DNA of 64,000 nt from an uncultured Paracoccaceae bacterium (GTDB lineage Bacteria; Pseudomonadota; Alphaproteobacteria; Rhodobacterales; Rhodobacteraceae), in contig CAJJAK010000006.1 in NCBI GenBank assembly GCA_905182165.1, forward strand, positions 186,001 through 250,000, written 5' to 3'. Of the stretch, positions 1 through 10,023 are shown one piece after another (the first letter of the stretch is position 1; every line of letters starts with the position of its first letter). Under the pieces are notes generated by a model, which saw nothing but the letters and a program-made list of their open reading frames with translations, was not told the origin of the DNA and did no database searches. A program made the position numbers and the translations under genes.

Positions 1-2
1 TT

Positions 3-344
3 TGGACCTGGAATGCGATTGGGAAGCGAAGGGGTGCGTGGGCCCTAGAGGATGATGCGACAGAATCAAATAAAGGATTTTTATTAAACCATATTATTCA
101 CGAATTATTACCACCTAAAAAGGATGGTATGCGTTGGTCTAATAGTGATCCCATAACGGGTCAAGCTGCCTGGTTTGATCTGCGAGTTAAGATTGAAAAG
201 GTAGAGATAGCAACTCATGTAGAGCCTTTTCCTTCGGCTCAAAAGTCTCCAGTGGGCTCTGCGCCTAAAGATATTAAATATGGAAAAGAATTTAATGACT
301 TAATTACCACAGAAAACTCAAACCTAATTAGGTCTTGTTATTGA
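3..344 (+). CDS. molybdopterin oxidoreductase catalytic subunit (DMSO reductase-like), C-terminal fragment
   Basis: The frame is open from base 3 and the gene runs in from the left edge, so only the last 113 or so codons are present. The segment GQAAWFDLRVKIEK and the later tail KSPVGSAPK with KYGKE look like the end of a large molybdenum-bisMGD subunit of the DMSO, thiosulfate or polysulfide reductase family. Family assignment rests mainly on the next two genes, a four-cluster ferredoxin and a DmsC-like membrane anchor, which complete a DmsABC-type operon. The true stop is probably near 300, overlapping the next start. The observed stop at 342-344 is likely displaced by an indel, because the last codons read into the ferredoxin gene in the wrong frame. 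The substrate cannot be inferred. Confidence 0.6.
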   Translation, partial: WTWNAIGKRRGAWALEDDATESNKGFLLNHIIHELLPPKKDGMRWSNSDPITGQAAWFDLRVKIEKVEIATHVEPFPSAQKSPVGSAPKDIKYGKEFNDLITTENSNLIRSCY

Positions 345-1038
345 TTTAGACACATGTGTTGGCTGTCATGCGTGTGCGACAGCTTGTAAACAGTGGAATA
401 CCTCAGGCACGATTGGTCCTTTGAGCGATGAGCGACCCCATGGCAAAGACCCTAGTGGTAGTTGGCTCAACCGTATCCACTCCTATGAGGTTGGAGATAG
501 TCCCCATAGTAAAACTGTGAATATCCCCATGTCTTGTATGCATTGTGAGACTGCTGATTGTGTAACGGTGTGTCCGACCGGTGCGAGTTACAAACGCCAA
601 GAAGACGGTATTGTATTGGTTAATGAAGACGCCTGCATAGGTTGTGGCCTTTGTGCTTGGGCTTGTCCTTATGGCGCCCGTGAGATGGATCAGGCTGCTG
701 GCGTCATGAAAAAATGTACTCTCTGTGTGGACCGTATTTATAACGAGAACCTGCCTGAAGAAGATCGTGTACCATCTTGCGTGCGCACGTGCCCGTCAGG
801 TGCGCGGCACTTTGGTGATCTAGCTGATGAAACTTCTGATGTGTCTTTACTAGTTGCTGCAAGAGATGGCATGGATCTGATGCCAGAATTGGGTACTAAA
901 CCGGTAAATAAATATCTCCCGCCCAGGCCAAAAGATGTAATTCCAGAATTTGATATTTTAGCTCCTTATTTGGAGCCAGTGGCTACAACTCAAAAAGGTT
1001 TCCTCGGTTGGCTTGATAAAGCACTGGAGAAAATCTGA
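295..1038 (+). CDS. four-cluster ferredoxin subunit (DmsB/NrfC/PhsB-like), 5' end frameshifted
   Basis: This is the electron-transfer subunit that links a quinol-oxidising anchor to a molybdenum catalytic subunit. From base 334 the frame reads cleanly and shows four cysteine clusters: CVGCHACATAC, then CETADCVTVC, then CIGCGLCAWAC, then CTLC with a downstream CVRTC. That is enough for four [4Fe-4S] centres. The likely start is ATG at 295, but two small compensating indels lie between about 298 and 330, where in-frame stops appear at 301 and 325 while a neighbouring frame encodes TTENSNL. The stop overlaps the start of the next gene (TGATG), so the two are translationally coupled. It is encoded between the catalytic and anchor genes of the same operon. 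Confidence 0.8.
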
Positions 1039-1911
1039 TGCACCCTGCGGGCTCCGTAATTATCTTCACTGTAGCTTCTGGCCTTGGCTTTGGTTTACTT
1101 ACATGGCTTGGCCTAGGTCTACCGAATACCGTTGGTTGGGCGGCATTTTGGCACTATTGTTTAGCTTATGGGTTTTCACTACTTGGATTATTAAGCTCAA
1201 CTTTTCATCTCGGTAATCCTCAACGGTTTTTAAAAGCTTTCAGTCAGTGGCGCACAAGTTGGTTAAGTCGCGAAGGTGTTATTTCTGTATCTACTAATTT
1301 TAATTGCACCGTTTGCTATTGGTAAGATATTTTTTCAAGTGGATTATGCATTACTAGGTGTCTTATGCTCTGGATTGGCGTTGTTAACAATAATTTGTAC
1401 TTCGATGATCTATGGACAATTAAAAACAGTCCCAAGATGGAATAATTATTTTACACCAATATTGTTTGTACTTTATAGTTTAGGCGGTGGAGCAATTATA
1501 GCTTCTGAAATTAAACTTGCATCATATATCTTGATTATTTCAGGGTTTATTCAGATTTTTTCTTGGAAAACAGGAGATAAATCTTTCAATAAATCGGGAT
1601 CAAACATAAAAACTGCAACAGGCTTAGGTCAAATTGGTGACGTCCGATTACTGGAAGGACCCCATTCGGGCACTAATTACCTTTTAAAAGAAATGGTTTA
1701 TATTATAGGTCGAAAACACAGCCAAAGGTTAAGAATAATCGGGTTTTTATTTGTAGGGCTTTTGCCAGGGCTTATTCTGTTATCAATACCAATTAATATT
1801 ATTACCTTAATTTTGACTTTAGTAATTCATTTGATAGGTGTCACTGTAATAAGGTGGCTTTTTTTCGCCGAAGCAGAGCATGTTGTTGGGCTGTATTACT
1901 CTATGCGTTGA
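1038..1911 (+). CDS. DmsC-like membrane anchor subunit, frameshifted
   Basis: This is an integral membrane subunit of the DmsC family, which oxidises quinol and holds the ferredoxin and catalytic subunits at the membrane. The first 80 codons contain two hydrophobic helices and the family-like stretch FHLGNPQRFLKAFSQWRTSW followed by LSREG. At about 1275 a single missing base shifts the frame. The continuation VLFLYLLILIAPFAIGK then runs open to 1911 through further membrane helices and ends with HVVGLYYSMR. The combined length of about 290 residues is normal for DmsC. ATG at 1038 overlaps the ferredoxin stop. As written the first frame would end at 1325, which I treat as a sequence error. Confidence 0.8.
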
Positions 1912-1942
1912 TCTGTTTTTTTATTACTTCATATTGCACCAT

Positions 1943-2434
1943 TTATTTACTACTTACCAAAGGTATTATTATGCAGGTAGTTGATCCCGTAGCATAGAGT
2001 GTTTTATTTTTAGTACCAATAATTCGTCCTTCAGCAGTTCCAGTAGATCTTCCCGCATGACTTACTTCACCAATTGCATCAATTTGCATATCAATTGGAA
2101 TTGGTTTGATAATATTTATTTTGTATTCTAATGTAGTATAAACCGACCCCTTAGGAACTTTTGTCATTATAGCGCATGCCATCGCACTATCTAGTAGTGT
2201 GCCATACCACCCTCCATGAACGCTTCCAATTGGGTTCATAGCATTAAATCTGGGACTTCCACGAAATATAACTCGCCCTAGTGATACATGGTTTAATTCG
2301 TAGTTTAACGTATGAGAAATCGGTGCGACAGGAAGTTCACCATTTTCTATTTTTTTCATAAACTCTAATCCAGACATTGAAAGAATTACTTCGTTCGATG
2401 GTAAGTGAATGGGATTTTCATTTGGTTTTTTCAT
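1943..2434 (-). CDS. PaaI-type hotdog-fold thioesterase
   Basis: A 163-residue protein of the PaaI/YdiI hotdog thioesterase family, which hydrolyse aryl- or acyl-CoA thioesters. The signature is near residues 70-90, where NPIGSVHGGWYGTLLDSAMA carries the HGG turn and the Asp in the active-site helix, followed by TTLEYKINIIKPI, the usual central strand. The length is slightly above the 130-150 residues of typical members, the extra lying at the N-terminus. It is convergent with the upstream DMSO reductase-like operon (only about 30 bp between stops) and divergent from miaB. The substrate is unknown and nothing nearby suggests one. Confidence 0.8.
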   Translation of the reverse strand: MKKPNENPIHLPSNEVILSMSGLEFMKKIENGELPVAPISHTLNYELNHVSLGRVIFRGSPRFNAMNPIGSVHGGWYGTLLDSAMACAIMTKVPKGSVYTTLEYKINIIKPIPIDMQIDAIGEVSHAGRSTGTAEGRIIGTKNKTLYATGSTTCIIIPLVSSK

Positions 2435-2593
2435 ATTTTGTCTCTATTTTTTAAATTGCAAGTTGATATATTAATAAATTTTAATTGAACACAATTTCAA
2501 GCTAAAAGTGCACTCGTTAATACAACCATTGCGGTGATTAATTGAACGGTGTAAATGAGCAATTATGTTTGTAGGTATAGTTTGGATAGGTTC

Positions 2594-3911
2594 ATGACTG
2601 TTGAGAAAAAAATTTTCGTTAAAACATACGGTTGTCAAATGAATGTATATGACAGCGAACGTATGGTATCAGCAATGAAACCATCTGGCTATGTGGAAAC
2701 AAAATCCGCAGAAGATGCGGACTTAATTCTATTGAATACTTGCCACATAAGGGAAAAAGCTGCTGAAAAGATATATTCTGAATTAGGACGAATGAAATCT
2801 TTGAAAGCAAATAAACCAGATTTGAAAATTGGTGTGGCAGGTTGTGTTGCTCAAGCAGAGGGTAAAGAAATAATGGTTAGGCAACCTGCTGTTGATCTTG
2901 TTGTTGGACCTCAATCTTATCACAGGCTTCCAACGATGATGAAAACAGTAAACAAAGGTAAGCGTGCATTAGACACTGAATTCCCAGAAGAAGATAAGTT
3001 TGATCATTTACCTAAAGATTTAACAAAAAGATCAAGCCCGTCTGCTTTTCTCACAGTGCAAGAGGGGTGTGATAAATTTTGTGCATTTTGTGTGGTACCT
3101 TACACGCGTGGAGTAGAAGTTAGCCGATCCCCCGAGAAAATAATTGATGAAGCTAACTCACTAGTAGACCGCGGAGTAGTGGAAATAAATTTGTTGGGCC
3201 AAAATGTGAATGCCTATTCTCAAAATGGTTTTGGAGTAAAATTTAATTTATCTAAATTAATTTGGAAATTATCGGAAATTGATGGTTTAAAGCGTATTCG
3301 ATTTACCACTTCACACCCGAATGATATGACAGAAGACTTGATCGAAGCACATGGAAGTTGCAGCAAGCTGATGCCTTATCTGCATTTACCTGTTCAGTCT
3401 GGTTCTGACAGTATTTTAAAAAAAATGAACCGCAAACATACTGCTGATGATTATAGAAAAATTATTGAAAAATTTAGAAATATTGAAATTTCTATTGCTT
3501 TCGAGTGATTTTATTGTTGGGTTTCCTGGTGAAACTGATAAAGATTTTTTGGAAACCTTACAATTGGTAAAAGACATAAAATACGGACAATCTTATTCAT
3601 TTAAGTATTCTTCAAGGCCTGGAACTCCAGCAGCAAATCGAGAAGAAGTATGTGAAAGTTTAAAAAAAGATCGTTTGGCAGAGCTGCAGTTGTTATTATC
3701 GAAACAGCAAATGGACATTCAAAAAAGTATGATTGGAAAAGAAGTAAAGGTGTTGTTTGAAAAGCCAGGTAGGCTTAACAATCAAATGGGTGGAAAGAGT
3801 GAATACTTACATGCAGTGCACGTGATTGGCAGTTCTTTAAAAAAAGGTGATATCAAATCAGTAAAAATAATCAATACTGAAGCTAATTCTTTGGGTGGCG
3901 TATTGATATAA
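2594..3911 (+). CDS. miaB: tRNA-2-methylthio-N6-dimethylallyladenosine synthase MiaB, frameshifted
   Basis: MiaB is a radical SAM enzyme that adds the methylthio group to i6A37 of tRNAs reading UNN codons. The N-terminal domain has the three cluster-binding cysteines in TYGCQMN (Cys14), NTCHIRE (Cys50) and AGCVAQ (Cys84). The radical SAM motif CDKFCAFC lies at residues 159-166, and a C-terminal TRAM domain holds [10 protein letters not shown] chose ATG 2594 because it places TYGCQ at the usual distance from the start; an upstream in-frame ATG at 2555 is possible. The frame breaks near 3480, between the EKFRNI and [11 protein letters not shown] segments, which are continuous in homologues. Total length is about 439 residues, normal for MiaB. 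It heads the run miaB-phoH-ybeY-corC-lnt. Confidence 0.93.
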
Positions 3912-4044
3912 AAAATAAATCCTTATTAAGAATTAAAATCAATACTGTGATTCAATTATTTGAATTTATAATATTGAGTTGATTGTAGAAATATTTTATC
4001 ATTTTTATAATATTATTACCTATAAACCTAAATTATAAAATTTA

Positions 4045-5032
4045 TTGAATAATAAAAAATCTATTGAGTATCAGTTAGTTAGGGATGGAAATGACATAGT
4101 CTTTCCTGATAACGGATTGCTTGCTGAATTGTGCGGACAATTTGATGGAAATTTGGCCTATATTGAAAATAGTATTGAGGCTGAACTTACTCACCGTGGA
4201 AATGTGATAACAGTAATAGGGGATGAAAAAGAACTTGGCCTTAAAATTTTGGATGTGCTTTATCACCGCTTATTAAACGGAAAATCAGTGTCGGAAACAG
4301 AAATCGATGCAACACTAAGACAGATAGATAATCTGGGCAAGTTGAATAAGAATTTGCAAAAAAATACTCCAAGCTATGAAATAAAGACGCGAAAAAAAAT
4401 AGTCGAACCTCGAACAGAAGCTCAAAAAAAATATATAAAAAGCTTTATCAATAATGAAATGGTGTTTGGAATTGGCCCAGCAGGAACTGGAAAAACATTA
4501 TATTGCCGTTGCAATTGCAGCCTCTCGCTTTATTGGTGGACATGTGGATAAAATAATTTTATCCCGTCCGGCAGTTGAGGCAGGAGAGAGACTTGGTTTT
4601 CTACCTGGGGACATGAAGGATAAAGTAGACCCGTTTATGCAACCACTTTATGATGCTTTAAACGACTTTCTTCCCGGGAAGCAATTGACGCGACTATTAG
4701 AAGATAAACAGATCGAAATTGCTCCGTTAGCTTTTATGAGAGGAAGGACACTCTCAAACTCATTTGTAGTCTTAGACGAGGCTCAAAATGCAACAGCGAT
4801 GCAAATGAAAATGTTTTTGACGCGTCTGGGTGAGGGCTCTCAAATGGCGATCACTGGAGATATAACGCAGATTGACCTACAAAGAGGAGTTTTATCAGGT
4901 TTGAAAAATGCTGAAGCTCTTTTGAAAGATGTAGAAGGTATATCATTCAATTACTTTACTTCAAAGGATGTTATTAGGCATAAACTTGTTGCAAAAATTA
5001 TCAATGCATATGCATTGGAGGAAAAGTCATAG
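4045..5032 (+). CDS. PhoH-like ATPase, frameshifted
   Basis: A PhoH family P-loop ATPase, usually encoded next to ybeY and thought to work in RNA metabolism (ybeZ in E. coli). The N-terminal KH-like segment is followed by the Walker A motif GPAGTGKT near residue 155, Walker B VVLDEAQN, and the family blocks SRPAVEAGERLGFLPGD and MAITGDITQIDL. The frame breaks directly after the Walker A motif, near 4498, where one extra T seems to have been inserted; restoring the frame gives KTYIAVAIAAS. The chosen start is TTG 4045, since no upstream ATG is in frame. The gene ends in a one-base overlap with ybeY. The combined length of about 329 residues fits the family. Confidence 0.9.
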
Positions 5033-5547
5033 TGCGAAGTAAAATTTTACTTGAGGTGATAAATGAATCTCATGGTTGGGATCAGAAAATTTTTAAAACC
5101 TTAGCTGAGAATGCTATATCTTCAACTCTATTATATTTGAACTACGACCCTAGTATTTTTGAGGTTGCAATTTTAACTTGTGACGACAAAAAAATATCAG
5201 AATTAAATCATGAGTTCTGTGATAAAAGTAAAACAACCAATATACTGTCTTGGCCTGAGAAAGATTTATCAACCAAAATAAGTGGAGAGATGCCGTTTAG
5301 AGTTTCAATTTTGAACCAAAGTATTATTTTTTTGGGAAATATGGCTGTTTCCTATCAATTTACCATGGCAGAGGCTAAGGAGCAGGGTAAGAATTTTTAT
5401 GATCACGTGCATCATTTACTTGTTCATGGTACTCTACATTTACTTGGTTTTGCGCATGATCTTGAACTTGATGCGAAAATAATGGAAAAGATAGAGGTTG
5501 AAATACTTGCAAAAGCTCTCATATCAGACCCATATGGTCAGAAGTGA
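5032..5547 (+). CDS. ybeY: endoribonuclease YbeY
   Basis: YbeY is a single-strand RNase that takes part in 16S rRNA 3' end maturation and ribosome quality control. The metal site is the motif HGTLHLLGFAHD near residue 132, supplying the three histidines of the family (H-x3-H-x5-H). At 171 residues it is of normal length. Translation starts at GTG 5032, whose G is the last base of the phoH stop, so the two are coupled. The phoH-ybeY-corC order is conserved in many proteobacteria. I see no frame defects. Confidence 0.93.
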   Translation: MRSKILLEVINESHGWDQKIFKTLAENAISSTLLYLNYDPSIFEVAILTCDDKKISELNHEFCDKSKTTNILSWPEKDLSTKISGEMPFRVSILNQSIIFLGNMAVSYQFTMAEAKEQGKNFYDHVHHLLVHGTLHLLGFAHDLELDAKIMEKIEVEILAKALISDPYGQK

Positions 5548-5607
5548 ATCTTTTATGGCTGAAATATTTGAAAGGCAGACACGCATTAGCGTAGTGAATT
5601 AAAATTT

Positions 5608-6495
5608 ATGAGTGATATATCAGATGGCCCCTCTAGGGCAGCGCGTCGCGCGCCGGATACTAAATCTAAAAAAACATTCTTTACAAGATTATTTGCGTCT
5701 AAGGGTCAGTTAAAAAAAGATCTGGAAACTGAAAATAATCAGGGTGATCTAGAAAAGTTTGCAAATATTACTTCAGGAACGCTCGTCGAGCAAGGTGGAG
5801 TAGCTAAACTAAGAATAGACGATGTAGCGATCCCAAGGGCGGAAATTATATCAGTTCAATTTGATATTGCTTTGGATAACTTAGTTGAAGTTTTTCGTGA
5901 AAGTGGGTTAACACGGTTGCCAGTATTTGATGGAACTTTGGACACTCCAATAGGTATGATACATTTGAAAGACTTAGCATTAAAACACGGTTTTTCTAAA
6001 TTTGAAACAAAATTAAAATTACGTAAAATGGTTCGTCCTGTATTGTTTGCGCCTCCTTCTATGCCTGTCTTAATCCTCTTACAGAAAATGCAATCTGAAA
6101 GGATACACATGGCTATAGTTGTTGATGAATATGGCGGAACAAGTGGATTGATTTCTTTAGAAGATCTAATCGAAACGATGATTGGTGAAATAGAAGATGA
6201 GCATGACTTGGAAGAGGATGCCATGTGGTTCAATGAAAGACCTGGTGTAATATCTGCACAAGCAAAATCACCGCTGATCGATTTTCAAGAGTTTATAGGT
6301 CTGTCATTAATTGATAACGACGAAGAAGATGAAATTGACACTCTTGGTGGCCTTGTTTCCCAATTGTGTGGACATGTCCCAGTTCGAGGAGAGCTTATAA
6401 TGCACGCATCTGGAGTGGAATTTGAGGTTTTGGATGCCGATCCAAGACGAATAAAGCGTTTAAGGGTGAGTTTACCCGCAAATGATCAAATTTAA
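5608..6495 (+). CDS. CorC/HlyC-type CBS-domain protein
   Basis: A soluble 295-residue protein with paired CBS domains (about residues 70-190, including RAEIISVQFD and VVDEYGGTSGLISLEDLIE) and a C-terminal CorC/HlyC transporter-associated domain ending in RRIKRLRVSL. Members are annotated as CorC, TlyC or hemolysin-like and have been linked to Mg/Co efflux. No transmembrane DUF21 domain is present. The VVDEYGGTSG motif is strongly conserved. It follows ybeY by about 60 bp, and its last codons overlap the lnt start by 14 bp. This placement between ybeY and lnt is the same as in E. coli (ybeX) and most alphaproteobacteria. Confidence 0.88.
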   Translation: MSDISDGPSRAARRAPDTKSKKTFFTRLFASKGQLKKDLETENNQGDLEKFANITSGTLVEQGGVAKLRIDDVAIPRAEIISVQFDIALDNLVEVFRESGLTRLPVFDGTLDTPIGMIHLKDLALKHGFSKFETKLKLRKMVRPVLFAPPSMPVLILLQKMQSERIHMAIVVDEYGGTSGLISLEDLIETMIGEIEDEHDLEEDAMWFNERPGVISAQAKSPLIDFQEFIGLSLIDNDEEDEIDTLGGLVSQLCGHVPVRGELIMHASGVEFEVLDADPRRIKRLRVSLPANDQI

Positions 6496-7980
6496 AGTTT
6501 TTCCACTTAGTAATTATGGGCTCTTATCTTTTGTATTAGGTTGTTGTGTTGCTCTTGGTCAAGCGCCGTGGGCATTAACAACCATAGCAGTTGTAAGCTT
6601 GTTGATACTATTTTATGTAATTTCTTATCAAAAAATAATTAGGCATGAGAAAATTATCTTTATGTTTGGTTTAGGTTACTTCAGCCTTTCTTTGCATTGG
6701 ATCATGGAACCTTTTTTTGTCGAAGGAGAAAGTTATATATGGATTGCACCATTTGCTTTTTTAGCATTAGTATTTTTTTGTTCTAGTTTCTGGACATTTA
6801 GCACATATCTAATATTAAAAATATCTCGTAGTAAATCGACATTAACTGTAGCTTTAGCTTTAATTGTTGGAGAAGTAATTAGATCTTACTGTTTCTCGGG
6901 ATTCCCCTGGGGGTTAATTGGGTATATATGGACAGATACTCCAATTGCGTTATTGTCAGCGTGGGTTGGACCAATTGGCTTAACAGGTATGACATTTATT
7001 TTAACAGCTTTACCATTTTCTAAAATTAATAATATCAGGCCAGCGCTGAGCAGTCTTATTATATTTTTAGTGTTATTCTCGGTTACATATTTTCAGTTAA
7101 AAACATCGGATAGACTGTTCTCAACTAAGATAGTCAGGTTAGTTCAACCTAATGCAGTTCAAGAAAAAAAGTGGGATCCCCTTTACTCACCAATATATTT
7201 TGAAGTCTTGTTGGATTTAACCTCTAGTGGTGAAAAGGCTACAGTTGATCTCATAATTTGGCCTGAATCTGCAATTGTGCCTTTTTTGGATGACGCAACT
7301 GCCGAGTTTAAAAATTTAATGATAATCCAACAGATTCTGAATTAATATTAGGAATAAGACGTCAAAACAAAAATAATATTTATAATAGTTTGGTGTTATT
7401 AAATAATGATGGTTTGGTTAGTGGTTCTTATGATAAATTTCATTTAGTGCCATTTGGTGAGTATATTCCAATTCTAAGATATTTGGAAAAATTAGGTTTA
7501 ATATTCACAGAAAATTTTTCTAACATTGGGTTTTCTCCTGGAAATGCAGTTGCTGTTTTATCATCTAAAATTGGATTATTTAGACCTTTGATATGTTACG
7601 AAGCAATCTTTTTTCAAGAAATTTATCACGAAAGCCGACCTGATTTTATTGTTAATATAACAAATGACGCTTGGCTGGGTGATTGGGCTGGTCCAAGTCA
7701 ACATTTACAGCAAGTAAAAATGCGGGCTATTGAGCAAGGATTGCCTGTCATTAGATCTGCGAATACAGGGATTTCCGCAATTGTTAACCCATATGGGGAA
7801 ACTATAGCTAGCATTGGATTAGGTTTGAGGGGGTATGTGGATGTTCTATTACCTTTAAAGGTCAAAAAGACGTTTTATTCTTTAACAGGAGAACGCGTTA
7901 ATTTTTTTATTATATTTATTTGGTTTTTCATGATTTTCTTTAGAAGGAAAAAAATAGTGATTGACGATACCTATCACTGA
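6482..7980 (+). CDS. lnt: apolipoprotein N-acyltransferase Lnt, frameshifted
   Basis: Lnt performs the last step of lipoprotein maturation, acylating the N-terminal cysteine in the inner membrane. The N-terminal half has about six to seven membrane helices, then a nitrilase-like domain carries the catalytic triad: Glu in WPESAIVPF, Lys in YDKFHLVPFGEY and Cys in ICYEAIF. The frame breaks near 7320; the next frame continues NDNPTDSELILGIRRQ and joins the second half without loss. Total length is about 499 residues, as expected. ATG 6482 overlaps the corC end. The gene is essential in most Gram-negative bacteria, and bamD and nlpD in this window encode probable substrates, so a real null mutation is unlikely. 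Confidence 0.92.
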
Positions 7981-8003
7981 GTCTATCCAAAAGATCATTT
8001 AAA

Positions 8004-8047
8004 TCTCACAACGGCTTCCTGGCGTGAGAAAACATATATTTGGAGCA
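8004..8047 (+). promoter_or_regulatory. SAM/SAH riboswitch upstream of metK
   Basis: The sequence TCTCACAACGGCTTCCTGG, closed by CGTGAGA, forms a six-base stem (8004-8009 with 8024-8029) around the conserved loop ACAACGGCUUCCUGGCG. It is followed by TTGGAGCA at 8040-8047. This matches my memory of the SAM/SAH riboswitch consensus, a small H-type pseudoknot found ahead of metK in Rhodobacterales. The GGAG of the 3' strand (8042-8045) is the ribosome binding site of metK six bases before the ATG, so ligand binding should hide it and reduce translation when SAM is plentiful. The match is from direct reading; a covariance-model search was not possible. Confidence 0.88.
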
Positions 8048-8051
8048 AAAT

Positions 8052-9218
8052 ATGTCCCGTAAAAATTATTTATTTACTTCTGAATCTGTTTCAGAAGGTC
8101 ATCCTGACAAACTTTGTGATAGAGTGTCAGACTCAATTCTTGATGCTTTTTTATCTGAAGAGTCTTTAGCAAGGGTTGCTTGTGAAACTTTCGCCACAAC
8201 AAATAGAGTGATTGTTGGGGGAGAGGTGGGTCTTTCAAGCAGAGAAAAATTGAATGATTTTATGGGACAGATTGATGGTATTGTAAGAGATTGCGTTAAG
8301 GATATCGGTTATGAGCAAGATGGGTTTCATTGGAGAAATCTTGTTGTTCATAATTACCTTCATCCTCAGTCAGCTCATATTGCGCAAGGTGTGGATAATA
8401 AAGGTGCTGGAGATCAGGGAATAATGTTTGGATACGCAATAAATGAAACAAAAGAATTAATGCCAGCACCTATTCAGTATAGTCACGCAATTTTACGAAC
8501 TTTAGCTGAGGCTAGGAAAGCTGGTAAAACACCACAACTGGGCCCAGACGCAAAATCACAATTAACTGTTAAGTATGAAGATGGTAAGCCTGTTGGTGTT
8601 ACCTCTATAGTTTTGTCAACTCAGCACTTAGATGCTAAAATGAGTTCAAGTGACGTTAAGGATCTAGTTAAACCATATATTTTGGAGGCGCTACCAGAAG
8701 GATGGGTTTCACCAAAAACAGAATGGCACGTTAATCCTACAGGAGCTTTTGTCATTGGAGGGCCAGATGGTGATGCTGGTCTAACTGGAAGAAAAATTAT
8801 AGTTGACACTTATGGTGGAGCAGCACCGCATGGAGGCGGAGCATTCTCAGGAAAAGATCCAACAAAAGTAGATAGATCAGCTGCTTATGCTGCTAGATAT
8901 CTTGCAAAAAACATAGTTGCCTCAAAGGTTGCATCAAAATGTACGATACAATTGTCATACGCAATAGGGGTTGCCAAACCTTTATCAATTTATTGTGATA
9001 TGCACGGAACTGGCTTGGTGGATGAAAGTAAACTTGAAACTATCGTGAGCAAGATTATGGATCTTACACCAACAGGTATTAGAGATCACCTTAAACTTGC
9101 CTCTCCAATATATGCTAGAACAGCCGCATACGGACATTTTGGAAGATCACCTGATGATGATGGCGGTTTTTCTTGGGAGAAAACAGATTTAGTTGAAGCA
9201 ATTAAGAATAGTGTTTAA
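8052..9218 (+). CDS. metK: S-adenosylmethionine synthetase MetK
   Basis: MetK makes SAM from methionine and ATP. The protein is 388 residues and shows the family motifs in order: SVSEGHPDK near residue 12, [11 protein letters not shown] near residue 117, and [19 protein letters not shown] near residue 255. The start is ATG 8052, six bases after a GGAG ribosome binding site that is part of the riboswitch. An in-frame TTG at 8040 lies inside the riboswitch and is rejected. The SAM made here supplies the methylation and radical SAM reactions of neighbouring genes (miaB, trmB, rsmH, pcm). It is intact and probably translated alone, being separated by about 70 bp on each side. Confidence 0.97.
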   Translation: MSRKNYLFTSESVSEGHPDKLCDRVSDSILDAFLSEESLARVACETFATTNRVIVGGEVGLSSREKLNDFMGQIDGIVRDCVKDIGYEQDGFHWRNLVVHNYLHPQSAHIAQGVDNKGAGDQGIMFGYAINETKELMPAPIQYSHAILRTLAEARKAGKTPQLGPDAKSQLTVKYEDGKPVGVTSIVLSTQHLDAKMSSSDVKDLVKPYILEALPEGWVSPKTEWHVNPTGAFVIGGPDGDAGLTGRKIIVDTYGGAAPHGGGAFSGKDPTKVDRSAAYAARYLAKNIVASKVASKCTIQLSYAIGVAKPLSIYCDMHGTGLVDESKLETIVSKIMDLTPTGIRDHLKLASPIYARTAAYGHFGRSPDDDGGFSWEKTDLVEAIKNSV

Positions 9219-9295
9219 TAGATTAAAACGCAATTTTAAATTAAGATTTTTAAACAAATTTGATGATTATATTTATAATTGAATTAGGTGTGTGA

Positions 9296-9982
9296 TTGAT
9301 TGAGTTATGGAGAAATAATTATGGGCGCCGTAAAGGTAAGGCTCTTCGAAGCGCTCAGAAGAGTTATATGTCTAATTTGCAAAAATACCTTCCAATCGGT
9401 GTGGATATTGATGAAAACCCAAGTAGAAAAAAGGTAAATATATTTTCAAATTCTAATCCTGTGTGGTTGGAAATTGGATTTGGTTCTGGAGAACATTTAT
9501 TTCATCAAGCGATGGAGAATCCAGAAGTTAATATAATTGGTTGTGAGCCGTATATTAATGGGGTCGCAACACTTTTGGGAAAACTAGAGACAAAAAATAT
9601 AAGTAATGTTTTAATTTATCCGGGTGATGTAAGAGATTTAATGGATGTTGTTCCTGAGTTAACTTTTGAAAGAATTTTCTTGCTATATCCAGACCCATGG
9701 CCAAAAAGTAGACATCATAAACGACGTTTTGTTTCGCCAGAATTTTTAGATCCTTTGATTCCTTTATTGAAGCCTTCTGGATTTATTTATATTGCTACGG
9801 ATATTGGAGACTACGTCAGGCAGGCAATGCAAAATTTGAATATCTATGATGATTTGATTTGGATGTGCGAAGGTCCTCAAGATTGGAGAAAACCATGGAA
9901 GGGATGGTTTAGAACGAGGTATGAAAGAAAGGCCATTGCTGCTGGCCGACGATCATACTATTTAACATTTCAGAAAAGATGA
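9296..9982 (+). CDS. trmB: tRNA (guanine-N7)-methyltransferase TrmB
   Basis: TrmB makes m7G46 in tRNA. The 228-residue protein begins with the segment NNYGRRKGKALRSAQK typical of alphaproteobacterial members, then the SAM site WLEIGFGSGEHL near residue 60, GCEPYINGV, and the catalytic or tRNA-binding stretch YPDPWPKSRHHKRR with the following RFVSPEFL. The frame is closed upstream by a TGA at 9293, so TTG 9296 is the only plausible start in this sequence. The metK-trmB order is common in Rhodobacterales. No defects were seen. Confidence 0.94.
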   Translation: MIELWRNNYGRRKGKALRSAQKSYMSNLQKYLPIGVDIDENPSRKKVNIFSNSNPVWLEIGFGSGEHLFHQAMENPEVNIIGCEPYINGVATLLGKLETKNISNVLIYPGDVRDLMDVVPELTFERIFLLYPDPWPKSRHHKRRFVSPEFLDPLIPLLKPSGFIYIATDIGDYVRQAMQNLNIYDDLIWMCEGPQDWRKPWKGWFRTRYERKAIAAGRRSYYLTFQKR

Positions 9983-10023
9983 TAGGTTTCATTAAATAAA
10001 AGTTATCTTTCATAAGGTGATGC

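Noticed and set aside
3440..3520. Programmed ribosomal frameshifting in miaB and the other split genes
   Set aside because: The junctions share no slippery heptamer or downstream structure and occur in 26 unrelated genes; sequence error is simpler.
8040..8051. TTG 8040 as the metK start
   Set aside because: It lies within the riboswitch and would place the ribosome binding site inside the coding region; ATG 8052 fits both.
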